A stretch of 20,015 nucleotides of DNA from Acidobacteria bacterium UBA7540 (lineage in GTDB: Bacteria; Acidobacteriota; Terriglobia; UBA7540): assembly GCA_002478145.1 (NCBI GenBank), contig DLMI01000171.1:19853-39867 (forward strand), written 5' to 3'. The translations under genes were made by a program, and so were the position numbers. This document shows positions 7,326 through 13,892 of the stretch, piece after piece (positions within the stretch are counted from its first letter, which is position 1; every line of letters starts with the position of its first letter). The notes below the pieces were generated by a model that saw only the letters and a list, made by a program, of their open reading frames with translations, had not been told where the DNA came from and made no database searches.

Positions 7326-7562
7326 ATGGAAGTTTTTGCAGGACTCTGGGTGATCCTTGGTGCAATCTTGCTCATAATAATCGTTATTGCCCTTATCTTG
7401 GCTCCCCTTAAACTCTATTCCATAGATTCCAACCTGCGCCACATTCAAACGCAACTCCACGCGATCTCACTCCAGATCCAGGAGGAGTCTCGCTACCTCA
7501 GCTCTATTTCCAACACCCTGGCGAAGCCGGCAGGCGCTCCAGCTCCGCCCCGAGCGGCGTGA
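7326..7562 (+). CDS. Small one-pass membrane protein with coiled-coil tail
   Basis: A 78-residue hypothetical protein. Residues 4-29 are a strongly hydrophobic helix (AGLWVILGAILLIIIVIALILA). Residues 32-65 are polar and heptad-like (SIDSNLRHIQTQLHAISLQIQEESRYLSSISNTL), suggesting a short coiled coil, and the tail is Ala/Pro-rich. GAGGTG at 7316-7321 is a plausible ribosome-binding site, only 4 nt from the ATG. The gene lies in the same orientation between the restriction-modification enzyme and the PUA-like protein, 260 bp after the former. A single-span anchor with a coiled coil often serves as an oligomerising partner, but no function can be assigned. Confidence 0.6.
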   Translation: MEVFAGLWVILGAILLIIIVIALILAPLKLYSIDSNLRHIQTQLHAISLQIQEESRYLSSISNTLAKPAGAPAPPRAA

Positions 7563-7691
7563 GCCGGATAGAGTGCCCGAAGCAAGCGTAGCGCGTACCT
7601 GCTTCTGAAGGTCCGCGGCTTTTGACGGTGATCCCTCTTCGAACCGCGGGCCTGCAAATCAGGTGCCCACTACCTCGCTCGTAACAAGATA

Positions 7692-8279
7692 ATGGAAGGA
7701 CGTATCTACATTTCGGGTGTGTTCACCACGGTCAATCGCAACAAGTGCGGCGGCGGTGTGGGGTGGCTGGACAATGACCCTCATTTCTGGAGACCGCCTC
7801 CAACTTGGGGCATTTGCCGCACGGATTTCAGGCGAGTCATAAAGGCAGGGGATTACATTTTCTTCGTCTTAGCGAAAGCCTCAGAATTGCCGCAGATGGT
7901 CTATGGCTATTTCAAGGTGCGAGAGAGGATCACACACGTGGAAGCGTTCTGCTGCCCTGACCTTCGCCACAAACGCATGGGGAACAAGGTTCCCAACGGG
8001 AACATCATTGTTGACGCACACGGGCGTTACAGCCGATTTGACGGCGGCTACCACAAGAACAGATTCGATGAGATTAAGCCCTACTACGTCATCGGCGACA
8101 GGAACGAAAGCGAGTTTCTTTCCGAAGAGAGGATTCGACAATTGGCTCCCGGGTTTGTCGCGGTTTTGAACAGACTATTCGGAACGCGGAAAAACTCGGT
8201 TTTCGGAATAATCGGGCGCAAAGGCAGAAGAATGTCCGAGGAACAGGTCAGGCGCTTGCTGGCATGGCTGCGGCATTGA
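7692..8279 (+). CDS. Putative nucleotide-modification-associated (Nmad/PUA-like) protein
   Basis: A 195-residue soluble protein. The N-terminal half has the layout of EVE/PUA-like 'nucleotide modification associated domain' proteins: a first beta strand (RIYISGVFTTV, 4-14), a Trp/Pro-rich segment with WGICRTDFRRVIKAGDYIFFV (about 39-59) in which a short helix leads into a GD-strand, then a KV-containing strand (MVYGYFKVRERI). A central GNKVPNGNIIVDAHGRYSRFDGGYHKNRF could line the pocket, and the C-terminal 60 residues are helical and basic. In Nmad families these features bind or make modified bases; that role here is inference. It lies about 630 bp beyond a restriction-modification gene, a fitting context. 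No clear Shine-Dalgarno sequence precedes the ATG, but nothing upstream offers a better start. The CDS is likely real; the family assignment is moderate. Confidence 0.6.
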   Translation: MEGRIYISGVFTTVNRNKCGGGVGWLDNDPHFWRPPPTWGICRTDFRRVIKAGDYIFFVLAKASELPQMVYGYFKVRERITHVEAFCCPDLRHKRMGNKVPNGNIIVDAHGRYSRFDGGYHKNRFDEIKPYYVIGDRNESEFLSEERIRQLAPGFVAVLNRLFGTRKNSVFGIIGRKGRRMSEEQVRRLLAWLRH

Positions 8280-8315
8280 CACTCGCCGTCTGGCGCCTGG
8301 GGTGCGGAATTGCGG

Positions 8316-8376
8316 TTGCGCACGAGCCGGTGGGCGTATACTGCTGGGGTTCAGGATGCCAAAATGGAAATCCTGA
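8316..8376 (+). promoter_or_regulatory. Possible promoter and inverted repeat upstream of the SPFH gene
   Basis: A TATACT -10-like hexamer (8337-8342) follows TTGCGC (8316-8321) at 15 bp, which is shorter than ideal. Directly downstream, TCAGGAT (8351-8357) and ATCCTGA (8370-8376) form a perfect 7-bp inverted repeat with a 12-nt spacer, placed in the probable 5' leader; it could be an operator or a small hairpin. Confidence 0.3.
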
Positions 8377-8429
8377 TAAACAGCGATCAATAGAGACCAA
8401 AGAAATACTTCAATAGGAGGGAGTTTACC

Positions 8430-9341
8430 ATGTCAGGTACCGCTATCTCTATCATAGTCCTTGCTGCAATCCTTGTTATCTGGCTGCTAGGAAAATCCAT
8501 TCGTACGGTCAGGCCGACCAGTCGAGGTTTAATCGAACGGCTTGGCAGATACAACCGTTTTGCTAACCCGGGTATTATCTTTCTGATCCCGTTTATCGAG
8601 CACCTGGTTCGCGTAAATATTACAGAAAATATGATCGATGCCGGACTGCAAGAGATTATCACCAGCGATAGTCTGAATGCCCAGGTTGATGCCCAGGTTT
8701 ACTTTAAAGTACGTTCTGATGAAGAGGATGTCAAAGCATCCCAGTATAATGTGTTCAACTATATGCTGCAGATCGTGGCTCTGGCGCGAACAACACTAAG
8801 AAACATCATCGGTACTATGACATTAAAAGATGCCAACAGCGAGCGCGGCAAAATCAATAGCGCACTGTATAATAACCTTTCCACGGAGACCAAGAGCTGG
8901 GGGCTTGAGATTGTCCGTACCGAACTTAAGGAAATCAATCCTCCTGCTGACGTTCAAGAGACAATGAACAAAGTGGTTAAAGCCAGTAACGAAAAGATTG
9001 CTGCGATTGACTTTGCGACGGCTCGTGAAACTCAGGCAGACGGCGAAAGACGCGCTGCTATCAAGGTGGCTGAGGGACAAAGGCAGGCCGCAATCCTGCA
9101 AGCTGAAGGTCAGAAGCAGGCCAAGGTACTGGTGGCTGATGGTGAAGCTCAGGCAATTAAGCTCGTGAATGAAGCGGCCGACCTTTATTTCAAAGGTAAT
9201 GCCCAACTGCTTCGGCAACTACAGGCGGTAGAAACATCGCTCACCAACAATTCCAAAATCGTTGTGCCTACAGATTCTTCACTGGTCAATGTTATCGGAG
9301 GTCTGGCGGGCATCGATACTCATCCGCCGGCAATGAAGTAA
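8430..9341 (+). CDS. SPFH/Band 7 (stomatin-like) membrane protein
   Basis: This 303-residue protein belongs to the SPFH (stomatin/prohibitin/flotillin/HflK) family, whose members form membrane-bound oligomeric rings and influence membrane microdomains and protease activity. Residues 5-21 are a transmembrane helix and the protein is otherwise soluble. The Band 7 domain spans about 24-190 (RTVRPTSRGLIERLGRYNR, then NPGIIFLIPFIE, DAQVYFKV, LRNIIG). Residues about 175-250 are an Ala/Glu/Gln-rich coiled coil with repeats such as AEGQRQAAILQAEGQKQA, as in QmcA and stomatin relatives. A good Shine-Dalgarno sequence, AGGAGGG (8415-8421), lies 8 nt before the ATG. No NfeD partner is adjacent, although one often accompanies bacterial stomatins. 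The gene is visibly richer in A+T than its neighbours (24 G/C of 60 in 8581-8640), suggesting separate acquisition. Confidence 0.93.
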   Translation: MSGTAISIIVLAAILVIWLLGKSIRTVRPTSRGLIERLGRYNRFANPGIIFLIPFIEHLVRVNITENMIDAGLQEIITSDSLNAQVDAQVYFKVRSDEEDVKASQYNVFNYMLQIVALARTTLRNIIGTMTLKDANSERGKINSALYNNLSTETKSWGLEIVRTELKEINPPADVQETMNKVVKASNEKIAAIDFATARETQADGERRAAIKVAEGQRQAAILQAEGQKQAKVLVADGEAQAIKLVNEAADLYFKGNAQLLRQLQAVETSLTNNSKIVVPTDSSLVNVIGGLAGIDTHPPAMK

Positions 9342-9733
9342 TTTGATTTACCACGTCTCGAATGCGTTTCTCAATTCAAATGGTCTGCCGCCGGCTGCCG
9401 CAGAACCAAGCTCTGCGGTCCTCAGTGGTTGGAAATCCGCCCGAGCGCGAAGAGGAGCTAGATATATAGCCTATCATAAAGGGCGCGACGCCCGCAATGT
9501 GGCAAAATGCTACACATATTTGATTATTCGAATATCTCCAACTATAGTTCTAACCCATTGAAACACATTGGATAATCTGCCGCTAAGGCAGAACCCTGCA
9601 AGAAAAATGAGAAGAAAGGTAAAAATGGAAATCTCGCCCCCTGGGGGCTATGTTATCTCTGGCCGCCACACCCTCCTAGCCGCAGGTGGCACACGCATGG
9701 CCTTCCACTCCCTTGGTTGAGGCCAGTCATCCT
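9342..9733. other. A+T-richer intergenic region between convergent genes
   Basis: This region lies between the stops of the SPFH gene and the permease. It contains small hairpins, for example CCGCAGA/TCTGCGG (9398-9418) and GGGCG-CGA-CGCCC (9481-9493), neither followed by a T-run, plus the short reading frame listed separately. I see no RNA gene or mobile element. Confidence 0.5.
9625..9720 (+). CDS. Possible 31-residue small protein
   Basis: The reading frame starts at ATG 9625 and ends with TGA at 9718-9720. It is preceded by AGAAAGG (9613-9619), well placed as a ribosome-binding site. The predicted peptide begins MEISPPGGYVISGRH and is mildly hydrophobic and Gly-rich. Length alone is not evidence; the case rests on the ribosome-binding site and the position in an otherwise empty region. 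It could be chance. Confidence 0.22.
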   Translation: MEISPPGGYVISGRHTLLAAGGTRMAFHSLG

Positions 9734-11092
9734 TCAGCTCCTGATAGGAAGAGTGAACGGCCATTCATGCTTCATCCGCGCCCGAACAAAGTACGCCGCA
9801 CTGCCGACCGCAAAAACTGCAAAAGCGAAAATCAGTGACTTCCTCGCCGCAGTTCCCAACACGTAGACCCAACCAAAAAGCGAGATGATTCCGGGCAGGG
9901 GATAGAACCACATGCGGAAGGGGCGCGGGAGTTCGGGAGATTTGAACCGGAGCAAGAAGAAACCCACGGTCTGGGGTAAGTACTGGATCAGCACGCGCGT
10001 GGCGACCAGGCTTCCGATGACCTCACTCAGATGGCCGAGGCTGAAGATGGAGGCCACAATTCCCAAGGTGATGAGCGAGACATAAGGGAATTGGCCTTTG
10101 GGATGAAGCCGCGCGAAGACGCGGAAGAAGTTCCCGTCCATCGCCGCTGCGTAGGGGATGCGGGAATATCCCAGGAGCAGCGAGAAAACCGAAGAAAAGG
10201 CAATCCAGAGCAGCAGGCCCGTCATCACTTTGCCTGCGGCTGCGCCCTGGAGTGTCGCGATATAGACAGAGGCAATGAAGGGGCTGTGAATGGCATCCCG
10301 CCAGGGGATCACACTGAGGAAGGAGGCGGTCATCAGCACGTACAGGGTTCCCACCGCCAGGATGGAAAACATGATGGCACGCGGAATCACGCGGCCCGGA
10401 TTGCGGATTTCTTCGGCAAGGTAACAAACGTTGTAATAGCCGAAGTAATCGTAGAGCGCATAAAGCGTGGCATGGCCGAGCCCCACCCAAAAGATCAAGT
10501 TCAGGTGAAACGCGCCAGGGGGGAAATCCAGCAGGCGCCTAGCACTCAAGTGAGGCAGCCCGGAAAAGATGATCCAAAAGCACCCCAGAATCACGCCACC
10601 CACCAGGACCACCGAAATGTTTCCGAGGGCGCCGATGCGCCGGTAAAGCAGCGCGACCAGGATCAGCGGAAAAATCGCGGCGACAATGCGCACGCCCCCT
10701 GGCGACAGGCCTGGCAAGAGGTAATGGAGATAGTTCGCAAAGCCGATGCTGCCGCTGGCCACCGAGAGTGGCGCAGAAAACATAATCTGCCAGACCATCA
10801 GGAACGAGAACCAGCGTCCCGCGCTGCGCGCTCCGTAGGCTTCGCGAAGATAGTTGTAACTCCCACCCGCCTTGGGCATCGCCGCGCCCAGTTCCGCCCA
10901 GACCAGGCCGTCGCAGAACGCCAGGAGCGCTCCCACCAACCAGCCAAGCATCGCCTGTGGCCCGCCCATCGTGGCTAGGAAGAGGGGAATGGTGATGTAG
11001 GGACCGATCCCCACCATGTCCGTGATGGCCAGAGACGTGGCCTGGATCAGCCCCAGTTCTCGACGCAAACCTGGTTTGCTGGACAGCTCCAT
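9734..11092 (-). CDS. APC-superfamily amino acid/polyamine permease
   Basis: A 452-residue integral membrane protein with about 12 hydrophobic segments, the usual APC size. The N-terminus carries the first-helix motif ITDMVGIGPYITIP (23-36), where the family's G-x-G substrate loop lies, followed by the conserved GWLVGALLAFCDGLVWAELGAAMPKAGGSYNYLREAYG segment of helices 2-3 (its first half 50-70). These features place it with amino acid, polyamine or organocation transporters; the substrate is not deducible. The ATG at 11090-11092 has no Shine-Dalgarno sequence; instead a heptamer array (11102-11136) begins 9 nt upstream. It is the last gene of a minus-strand run, but the 93-bp gap to the anti-sigma gene makes co-transcription only possible. 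A functional link to the polyamine-type ATPase at 943-2163 would be speculation. Confidence 0.92.
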   Translation of the reverse strand: MELSSKPGLRRELGLIQATSLAITDMVGIGPYITIPLFLATMGGPQAMLGWLVGALLAFCDGLVWAELGAAMPKAGGSYNYLREAYGARSAGRWFSFLMVWQIMFSAPLSVASGSIGFANYLHYLLPGLSPGGVRIVAAIFPLILVALLYRRIGALGNISVVLVGGVILGCFWIIFSGLPHLSARRLLDFPPGAFHLNLIFWVGLGHATLYALYDYFGYYNVCYLAEEIRNPGRVIPRAIMFSILAVGTLYVLMTASFLSVIPWRDAIHSPFIASVYIATLQGAAAGKVMTGLLLWIAFSSVFSLLLGYSRIPYAAAMDGNFFRVFARLHPKGQFPYVSLITLGIVASIFSLGHLSEVIGSLVATRVLIQYLPQTVGFFLLRFKSPELPRPFRMWFYPLPGIISLFGWVYVLGTAARKSLIFAFAVFAVGSAAYFVRARMKHEWPFTLPIRS

Positions 11093-11101
11093 AACGAAGT
11101 G

Positions 11102-11136
11102 GTCAGTAGTCAGTAGTCAGTTGTCAGTCGTCAGTT
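11102..11136. repeat. Heptamer tandem array (GTCAGTN x5)
   Basis: Five units, GTCAGTA, GTCAGTA, GTCAGTT, GTCAGTC, GTCAGTT, lie 9 bp upstream of the permease start codon, so they occupy the place where a ribosome-binding site would be expected. They share the 7-bp periodicity of the arrays at 2175 and 2477 but have a different sequence. Confidence 0.85.
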
Positions 11137-11185
11137 GTTGCGAATCTGCCATCGCTTGCTACTAGGAACCTGACACCTGTCGCGT

Positions 11186-11413
11186 CTACTTCTTGAGGAG
11201 CAGGCGAAGGAGGTCAGCCTTGGCCTTCGGGCCGGGCGAGACGGGCCGGGCAGAGAGGCTGAGCAGATAGACCGTCCGAGCGGCTTCCTTAACTCTCTCC
11301 AGGCAATGCTCGCAACCCTGGGTGAGGTGCTCGCGCAGTTCCAGCGAGCCCTCATCCGAGAGCGCCCCGAGCAGGAACAATTCGTAAACGTCCTCTAGAT
11401 GTCGGCAGTCCAA
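11186..11413 (-). CDS. Short zinc-finger (zf-HC2-type) anti-sigma factor
   Basis: This 75-residue protein has the N-terminal zinc-binding anti-sigma (ZAS/RskA-type) fold: C3, H5 and then H29, C34 and C37 in EHLTQGCEHC, with the spacing H-x4-C-x2-C common in these domains. The intervening VYELFLLGALSDEGSLELREHL is typical. The remaining 30 residues are basic and Leu-rich. There is no transmembrane segment and no periplasmic sensor domain, so it should act in the cytoplasm. The start is TTG at 11411-11413, and its first 19 nt overlap the end of the sigma factor gene, indicating translational coupling. Its partner is therefore the ECF sigma factor directly upstream. The CDS is well supported; redox or zinc sensing is possible from the family but not shown. 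Confidence 0.8.
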   Translation of the reverse strand: MDCRHLEDVYELFLLGALSDEGSLELREHLTQGCEHCLERVKEAARTVYLLSLSARPVSPGPKAKADLLRLLLKK

Positions 11414-12135
11414 GTTCCCAACACCGCGTGTTGGCGGTGCCTCAGGAAGGTAAAGGCCGCGCGCAACCCCGCGTTCACCTTGCCCAGGGGCTCGCCGAGC
11501 TGCTCAGCGATTTCTGATTCGGTATACCCACCGAAAAGCGCAAGCTCCAGCGCGTGGCGTTGCGGCTTGGGCATTTGGTTGAAAGCTCTTTGAAGCAGGC
11601 CCATCCGAGTATCAACCAAGGCTATGTCCTCCGCACGCGGCATCCAGACCTGAGGAGTCGCGGCGAGGAATGGCGACGTCTCCGAGTCGCCCTTGGTTGA
11701 ACGGCGCTCCCGTGGTTTGTCCTCTTTGCGTGCTGAAACGGCTGACTTGCCCGCCGCCTTCTCCTCTTTCGTACGACCCTGCCCGTGGCGACTTTGGGTA
11801 GGTCGAGCCCCGACTGTCCGCTGGGCGCGAAGACGCTTCAAGGCGATGTGCCGCGCCGTAAGCACAAGCCAAGCAGCCAAACTCCCCTTGGTTTGGGCAA
11901 TACCAGGCGCTTCCTTCCACAGTCGCACAAAAACCTCTTGCAACGCGCTCTCGGCATCGGACCTCGCGGATAAAATGCGCATGAGTAGCCCCATCAGCTT
12001 GGGGGCGAGGTCCTCGTACAAGCTCTCCAGCGCTTCAACCTCACGGTCTGCCAGGCGGCCCAGAAGCTCCTCCGTCTTCAATTCCTTGTTCGCGCCCGAT
12101 GACTTGGAGGACCCTCTATTTGCTTCAGTAGGCAT
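11395..12135 (-). CDS. ECF-type RNA polymerase sigma factor with long inter-domain linker
   Basis: A 246-residue ECF sigma factor. Region 2 is at about 36-104 (LYEDLAPKLMGLLMRIL, then DAESALQEVFVRLWKEA and AWLVLTARHIALKRLR, the -10 recognising part). Region 4 is at about 178-233 (LLQRAFNQMPKPQRHALELALFGGYTESEIAEQL, with GKVNAGLRAAFTFL as the -35 recognition helix). The linker (105-177) is about 70 residues, much longer than the usual 20-40, and its first half is very basic and polar with K/R-E-rich stretches. It overlaps the downstream anti-sigma gene by 19 nt, which fits a co-translated pair of the SigK/RskA or similar type. The ATG at 12133-12135 has no strong Shine-Dalgarno sequence. The regulon is unknown; autoregulation is possible (see the promoter entry). 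Confidence 0.9.
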   Translation of the reverse strand: MPTEANRGSSKSSGANKELKTEELLGRLADREVEALESLYEDLAPKLMGLLMRILSARSDAESALQEVFVRLWKEAPGIAQTKGSLAAWLVLTARHIALKRLRAQRTVGARPTQSRHGQGRTKEEKAAGKSAVSARKEDKPRERRSTKGDSETSPFLAATPQVWMPRAEDIALVDTRMGLLQRAFNQMPKPQRHALELALFGGYTESEIAEQLGEPLGKVNAGLRAAFTFLRHRQHAVLGTWTADI

Positions 12136-12143
12136 GACATTTC

Positions 12144-12171
12144 AATCGAATCAAATCAGTCATCCGTTTCC
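12144..12171 (-). promoter_or_regulatory. Possible ECF-type autoregulatory promoter
   Basis: On the minus strand GGAAAC (12166-12171) resembles an ECF -35 element, and 17 bp downstream CGATT (12144-12148) partially matches the -10 CGTC. Transcription would begin within a few bases of the sigma factor ATG, giving a nearly leaderless message. The -10 match is weak. Confidence 0.25.
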
Positions 12172-12305
12172 CCGAAAATTATCGCATTCAGTCTTCCCTG
12201 CCCCAAGGGCCAAGCGGGGTTTCTATCCATTTGTCTCAAAATGTCCGAACCGTGTTGCCGCTCGCGTTGCAACGATTCTTTAATGATAACCATAAAGAGA
12301 ATCGA

Positions 12306-12335
12306 TTGGACTACTCAAGGCCTCCGGCATTAAAT
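12306..12335 (+). promoter_or_regulatory. Possible promoter of the candidate small RNA
   Basis: TTGGAC (12306-12311), an 18-bp spacer and TTAAAT (12330-12335, 4 of 6 matches to TATAAT) form a moderate sigma70-like promoter. The expected start, about 12342, falls directly at the beginning of the long stem described in the next entry. Confidence 0.35.
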
Positions 12336-12341
12336 GATAAG

Positions 12342-12468
12342 TGAGTCCCGTCAGAGCATCGGATCTTCGTCGAGAAGGCCTTGCCCCCAGGGCTTCACGA
12401 CTTGACCATGGCGGGACCAAATTCCTCTTCTTCACTTCGGGCCCCCGTTAAGGGGCCCGAATTTTTTT
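12342..12468 (+). ncRNA. Candidate structured small RNA (about 125 nt)
   Basis: Between two minus-strand genes, the plus strand can fold into one long interrupted stem: GTCCCG (12345-12350) with CGGGAC (12412-12417); CAT (12357-12359) with ATG (12408-12410); GGATC (12361-12365, one bulged A) with GACC (12404-12407); TCGT (12367-12370) with ACGA (12397-12400); GAAGGCC (12374-12380) with GGGCTTC (12390-12396, one mismatch), closed by the 9-nt loop TTGCCCCCA. An intrinsic terminator follows directly. No plausible protein is encoded. The rod-plus-terminator plan recalls 6S-like or other regulatory RNAs, but no diagnostic 6S, SRP or tmRNA motif is recognisable. It lies directly upstream of the sigma factor gene on the opposite strand. 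Folding was done by eye. Confidence 0.45.
12436..12468 (+). terminator. Strong intrinsic (Rho-independent) terminator
   Basis: A perfect 10-bp stem, TTCGGGCCCC (12436-12445) with GGGGCCCGAA (12452-12461), has a 6-nt loop and is followed immediately by seven T residues (12462-12468). The T-run is on the plus strand only, so it terminates plus-strand transcription; both flanking protein genes are on the minus strand. Confidence 0.85.
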
Positions 12469-12524
12469 GCCTGACTTTTGATGGTCCTTCCTGCGCGGTT
12501 CCCAAGGGCCGAGGAGGGCCACTG

Positions 12525-13892
12525 CTACGAGGTAATCCTCTTCGCCCTCGAATCCCAGACGGCCGCCGTCTTGTTGAAATAGGAGTAATTCGCCATGTGG
12601 CAGCCGAGAGCGGTGTTGTTTCCAAACACCTCGTTCTCGACGACCGGCTGGCGTGTCCTCACGGCGTGGAAGAAGTTCGCCTCGTGGTCAGCCATGTCGC
12701 TGTATTGCGGTGGCGGAGTGTAGACCTCATCCTCCTCTTCGATCTTGAATTGTCCCGGCGGCGGCTCGGGATGCTCCTTGCGCCATTTATCCAGGTACTC
12801 TTTACGCAGTTTCTCCGGCCATCCAAAGATCGAATAGTCCTCGGGCTGAGCTGAGGGCGCTTGCGGCTTGAAAGTGAGAGTGGAACCATTGATGAGCATG
12901 GTGCCTTTCTTCCCGTAGAAGCCGAAAAACTCACCCTGGTAATTGTTGTTATGGTTGCAGCGCAGCACTACCTGGAAGTGCGGATAATCGTACATGGTCC
13001 AGAGAAGGTCCGGAAACTCACGGCCATCTTTGTAGTAGTACAGCCCGCCGGTGGAAAGCGCGCGCTGGGGAGGCGTATTGGCGCCGGTCACAACGTGAAT
13101 ACCGGAGAGCAGGTGAACGAACAGGTCGCCTGCCAAGCCGGCCCCGTAATCCTTGTAGCAGCGCCAGCGGAAGAAGCGCGTCGGATTGAAGGGGCGCTGG
13201 GGTGCGCCGTCAAGCCAAGTGTTCCAATCGATGGTCTGCTCGCTGGCGTCCGGCGGAATTGGATATACCCAGGCGCCGCTGTCGGTGTTCCTATCCCACG
13301 CCGCCTCGATGGTATCCACTTCCCCCAGCTTGCCGGAACCCCAGATCTCCTTCGCCTTGGCGTAGAGAATCGAGCTGACGCGCTGGCTGCCGACCTGAAG
13401 GATGCGGTCGTGCTTCTGCACAGCCTCGATCATGGCCAGCCCGTCCTCGACACTGTGCGACATGGGTTTTTCGCAGTAAACGTCCTTCCCCGCCTCGACC
13501 GCCTCCGTCACCGCCTTGCGATGCCAGTGGTCCGGAGTCGCCACCAATACCGCGTCAATATCCTTGCGATCCAGAATTCGCCGGTAATCACGTGTGGTTT
13601 CGATGTTCTTCCCTTTCAGAGCTTCTTTGGCTGCAATATGCCGGCTATCGTATAAGTCCGCAGCAGCCACACATTCCACGCCCGGTACCGATAAGCTCGA
13701 TTGCAGGAGAGTACAGCCCTCGATGCCCGTGCCGATGATGCCGAACCGGACGGTGTCCGAAGGCGCCACGGGACCAGGCGACGCCCACAACCGTTGGGGC
13801 TCCAGCAGGGTGACTTTGGCGGCCACCCCCGCCGCGGCGGCGCCCGCACCCCACTGCATGAACTCACGCCGAGTGAACGAGTAATTCTTCAT
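12525..13892 (-). CDS. Tat-exported Gfo/Idh/MocA-family oxidoreductase
   Basis: A 455-residue NAD(P)-dependent oxidoreductase of the Gfo/Idh/MocA family, which acts on sugars, inositols or glycosides. The N-terminus is a twin-arginine signal (TRREFMQWGAGAAAAG from residue 7), placing it in the periplasm like glucose-fructose oxidoreductase, where the nucleotide stays tightly bound. The Rossmann fold has GIIGTGIEG (51-59), DAVLVATPDHWH (113-124) and the family motif CEKPM (140-144, K142). The remainder is the alpha/beta substrate domain, with WRCYKDYGAGLAGDL and ADHEANFF. The ATG at 13890-13892 is chosen because a near-perfect AAAGGAGG (complement of 13904-13911) lies 11 nt upstream; the frame continues to a TTG at 13922, but that would put the ribosome-binding site inside the gene. 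It stands alone, so its substrate is not indicated by neighbours. Confidence 0.93.
   Translation of the reverse strand: MKNYSFTRREFMQWGAGAAAAGVAAKVTLLEPQRLWASPGPVAPSDTVRFGIIGTGIEGCTLLQSSLSVPGVECVAAADLYDSRHIAAKEALKGKNIETTRDYRRILDRKDIDAVLVATPDHWHRKAVTEAVEAGKDVYCEKPMSHSVEDGLAMIEAVQKHDRILQVGSQRVSSILYAKAKEIWGSGKLGEVDTIEAAWDRNTDSGAWVYPIPPDASEQTIDWNTWLDGAPQRPFNPTRFFRWRCYKDYGAGLAGDLFVHLLSGIHVVTGANTPPQRALSTGGLYYYKDGREFPDLLWTMYDYPHFQVVLRCNHNNNYQGEFFGFYGKKGTMLINGSTLTFKPQAPSAQPEDYSIFGWPEKLRKEYLDKWRKEHPEPPPGQFKIEEEDEVYTPPPQYSDMADHEANFFHAVRTRQPVVENEVFGNNTALGCHMANYSYFNKTAAVWDSRAKRITS

Noticed and set aside
12342..12468. Identification of the candidate RNA as SRP RNA, tmRNA or a tRNA
   Set aside because: No GGAA-capped SRP helix, no tRNA-like ends or T-loop, and no tag reading frame could be found.
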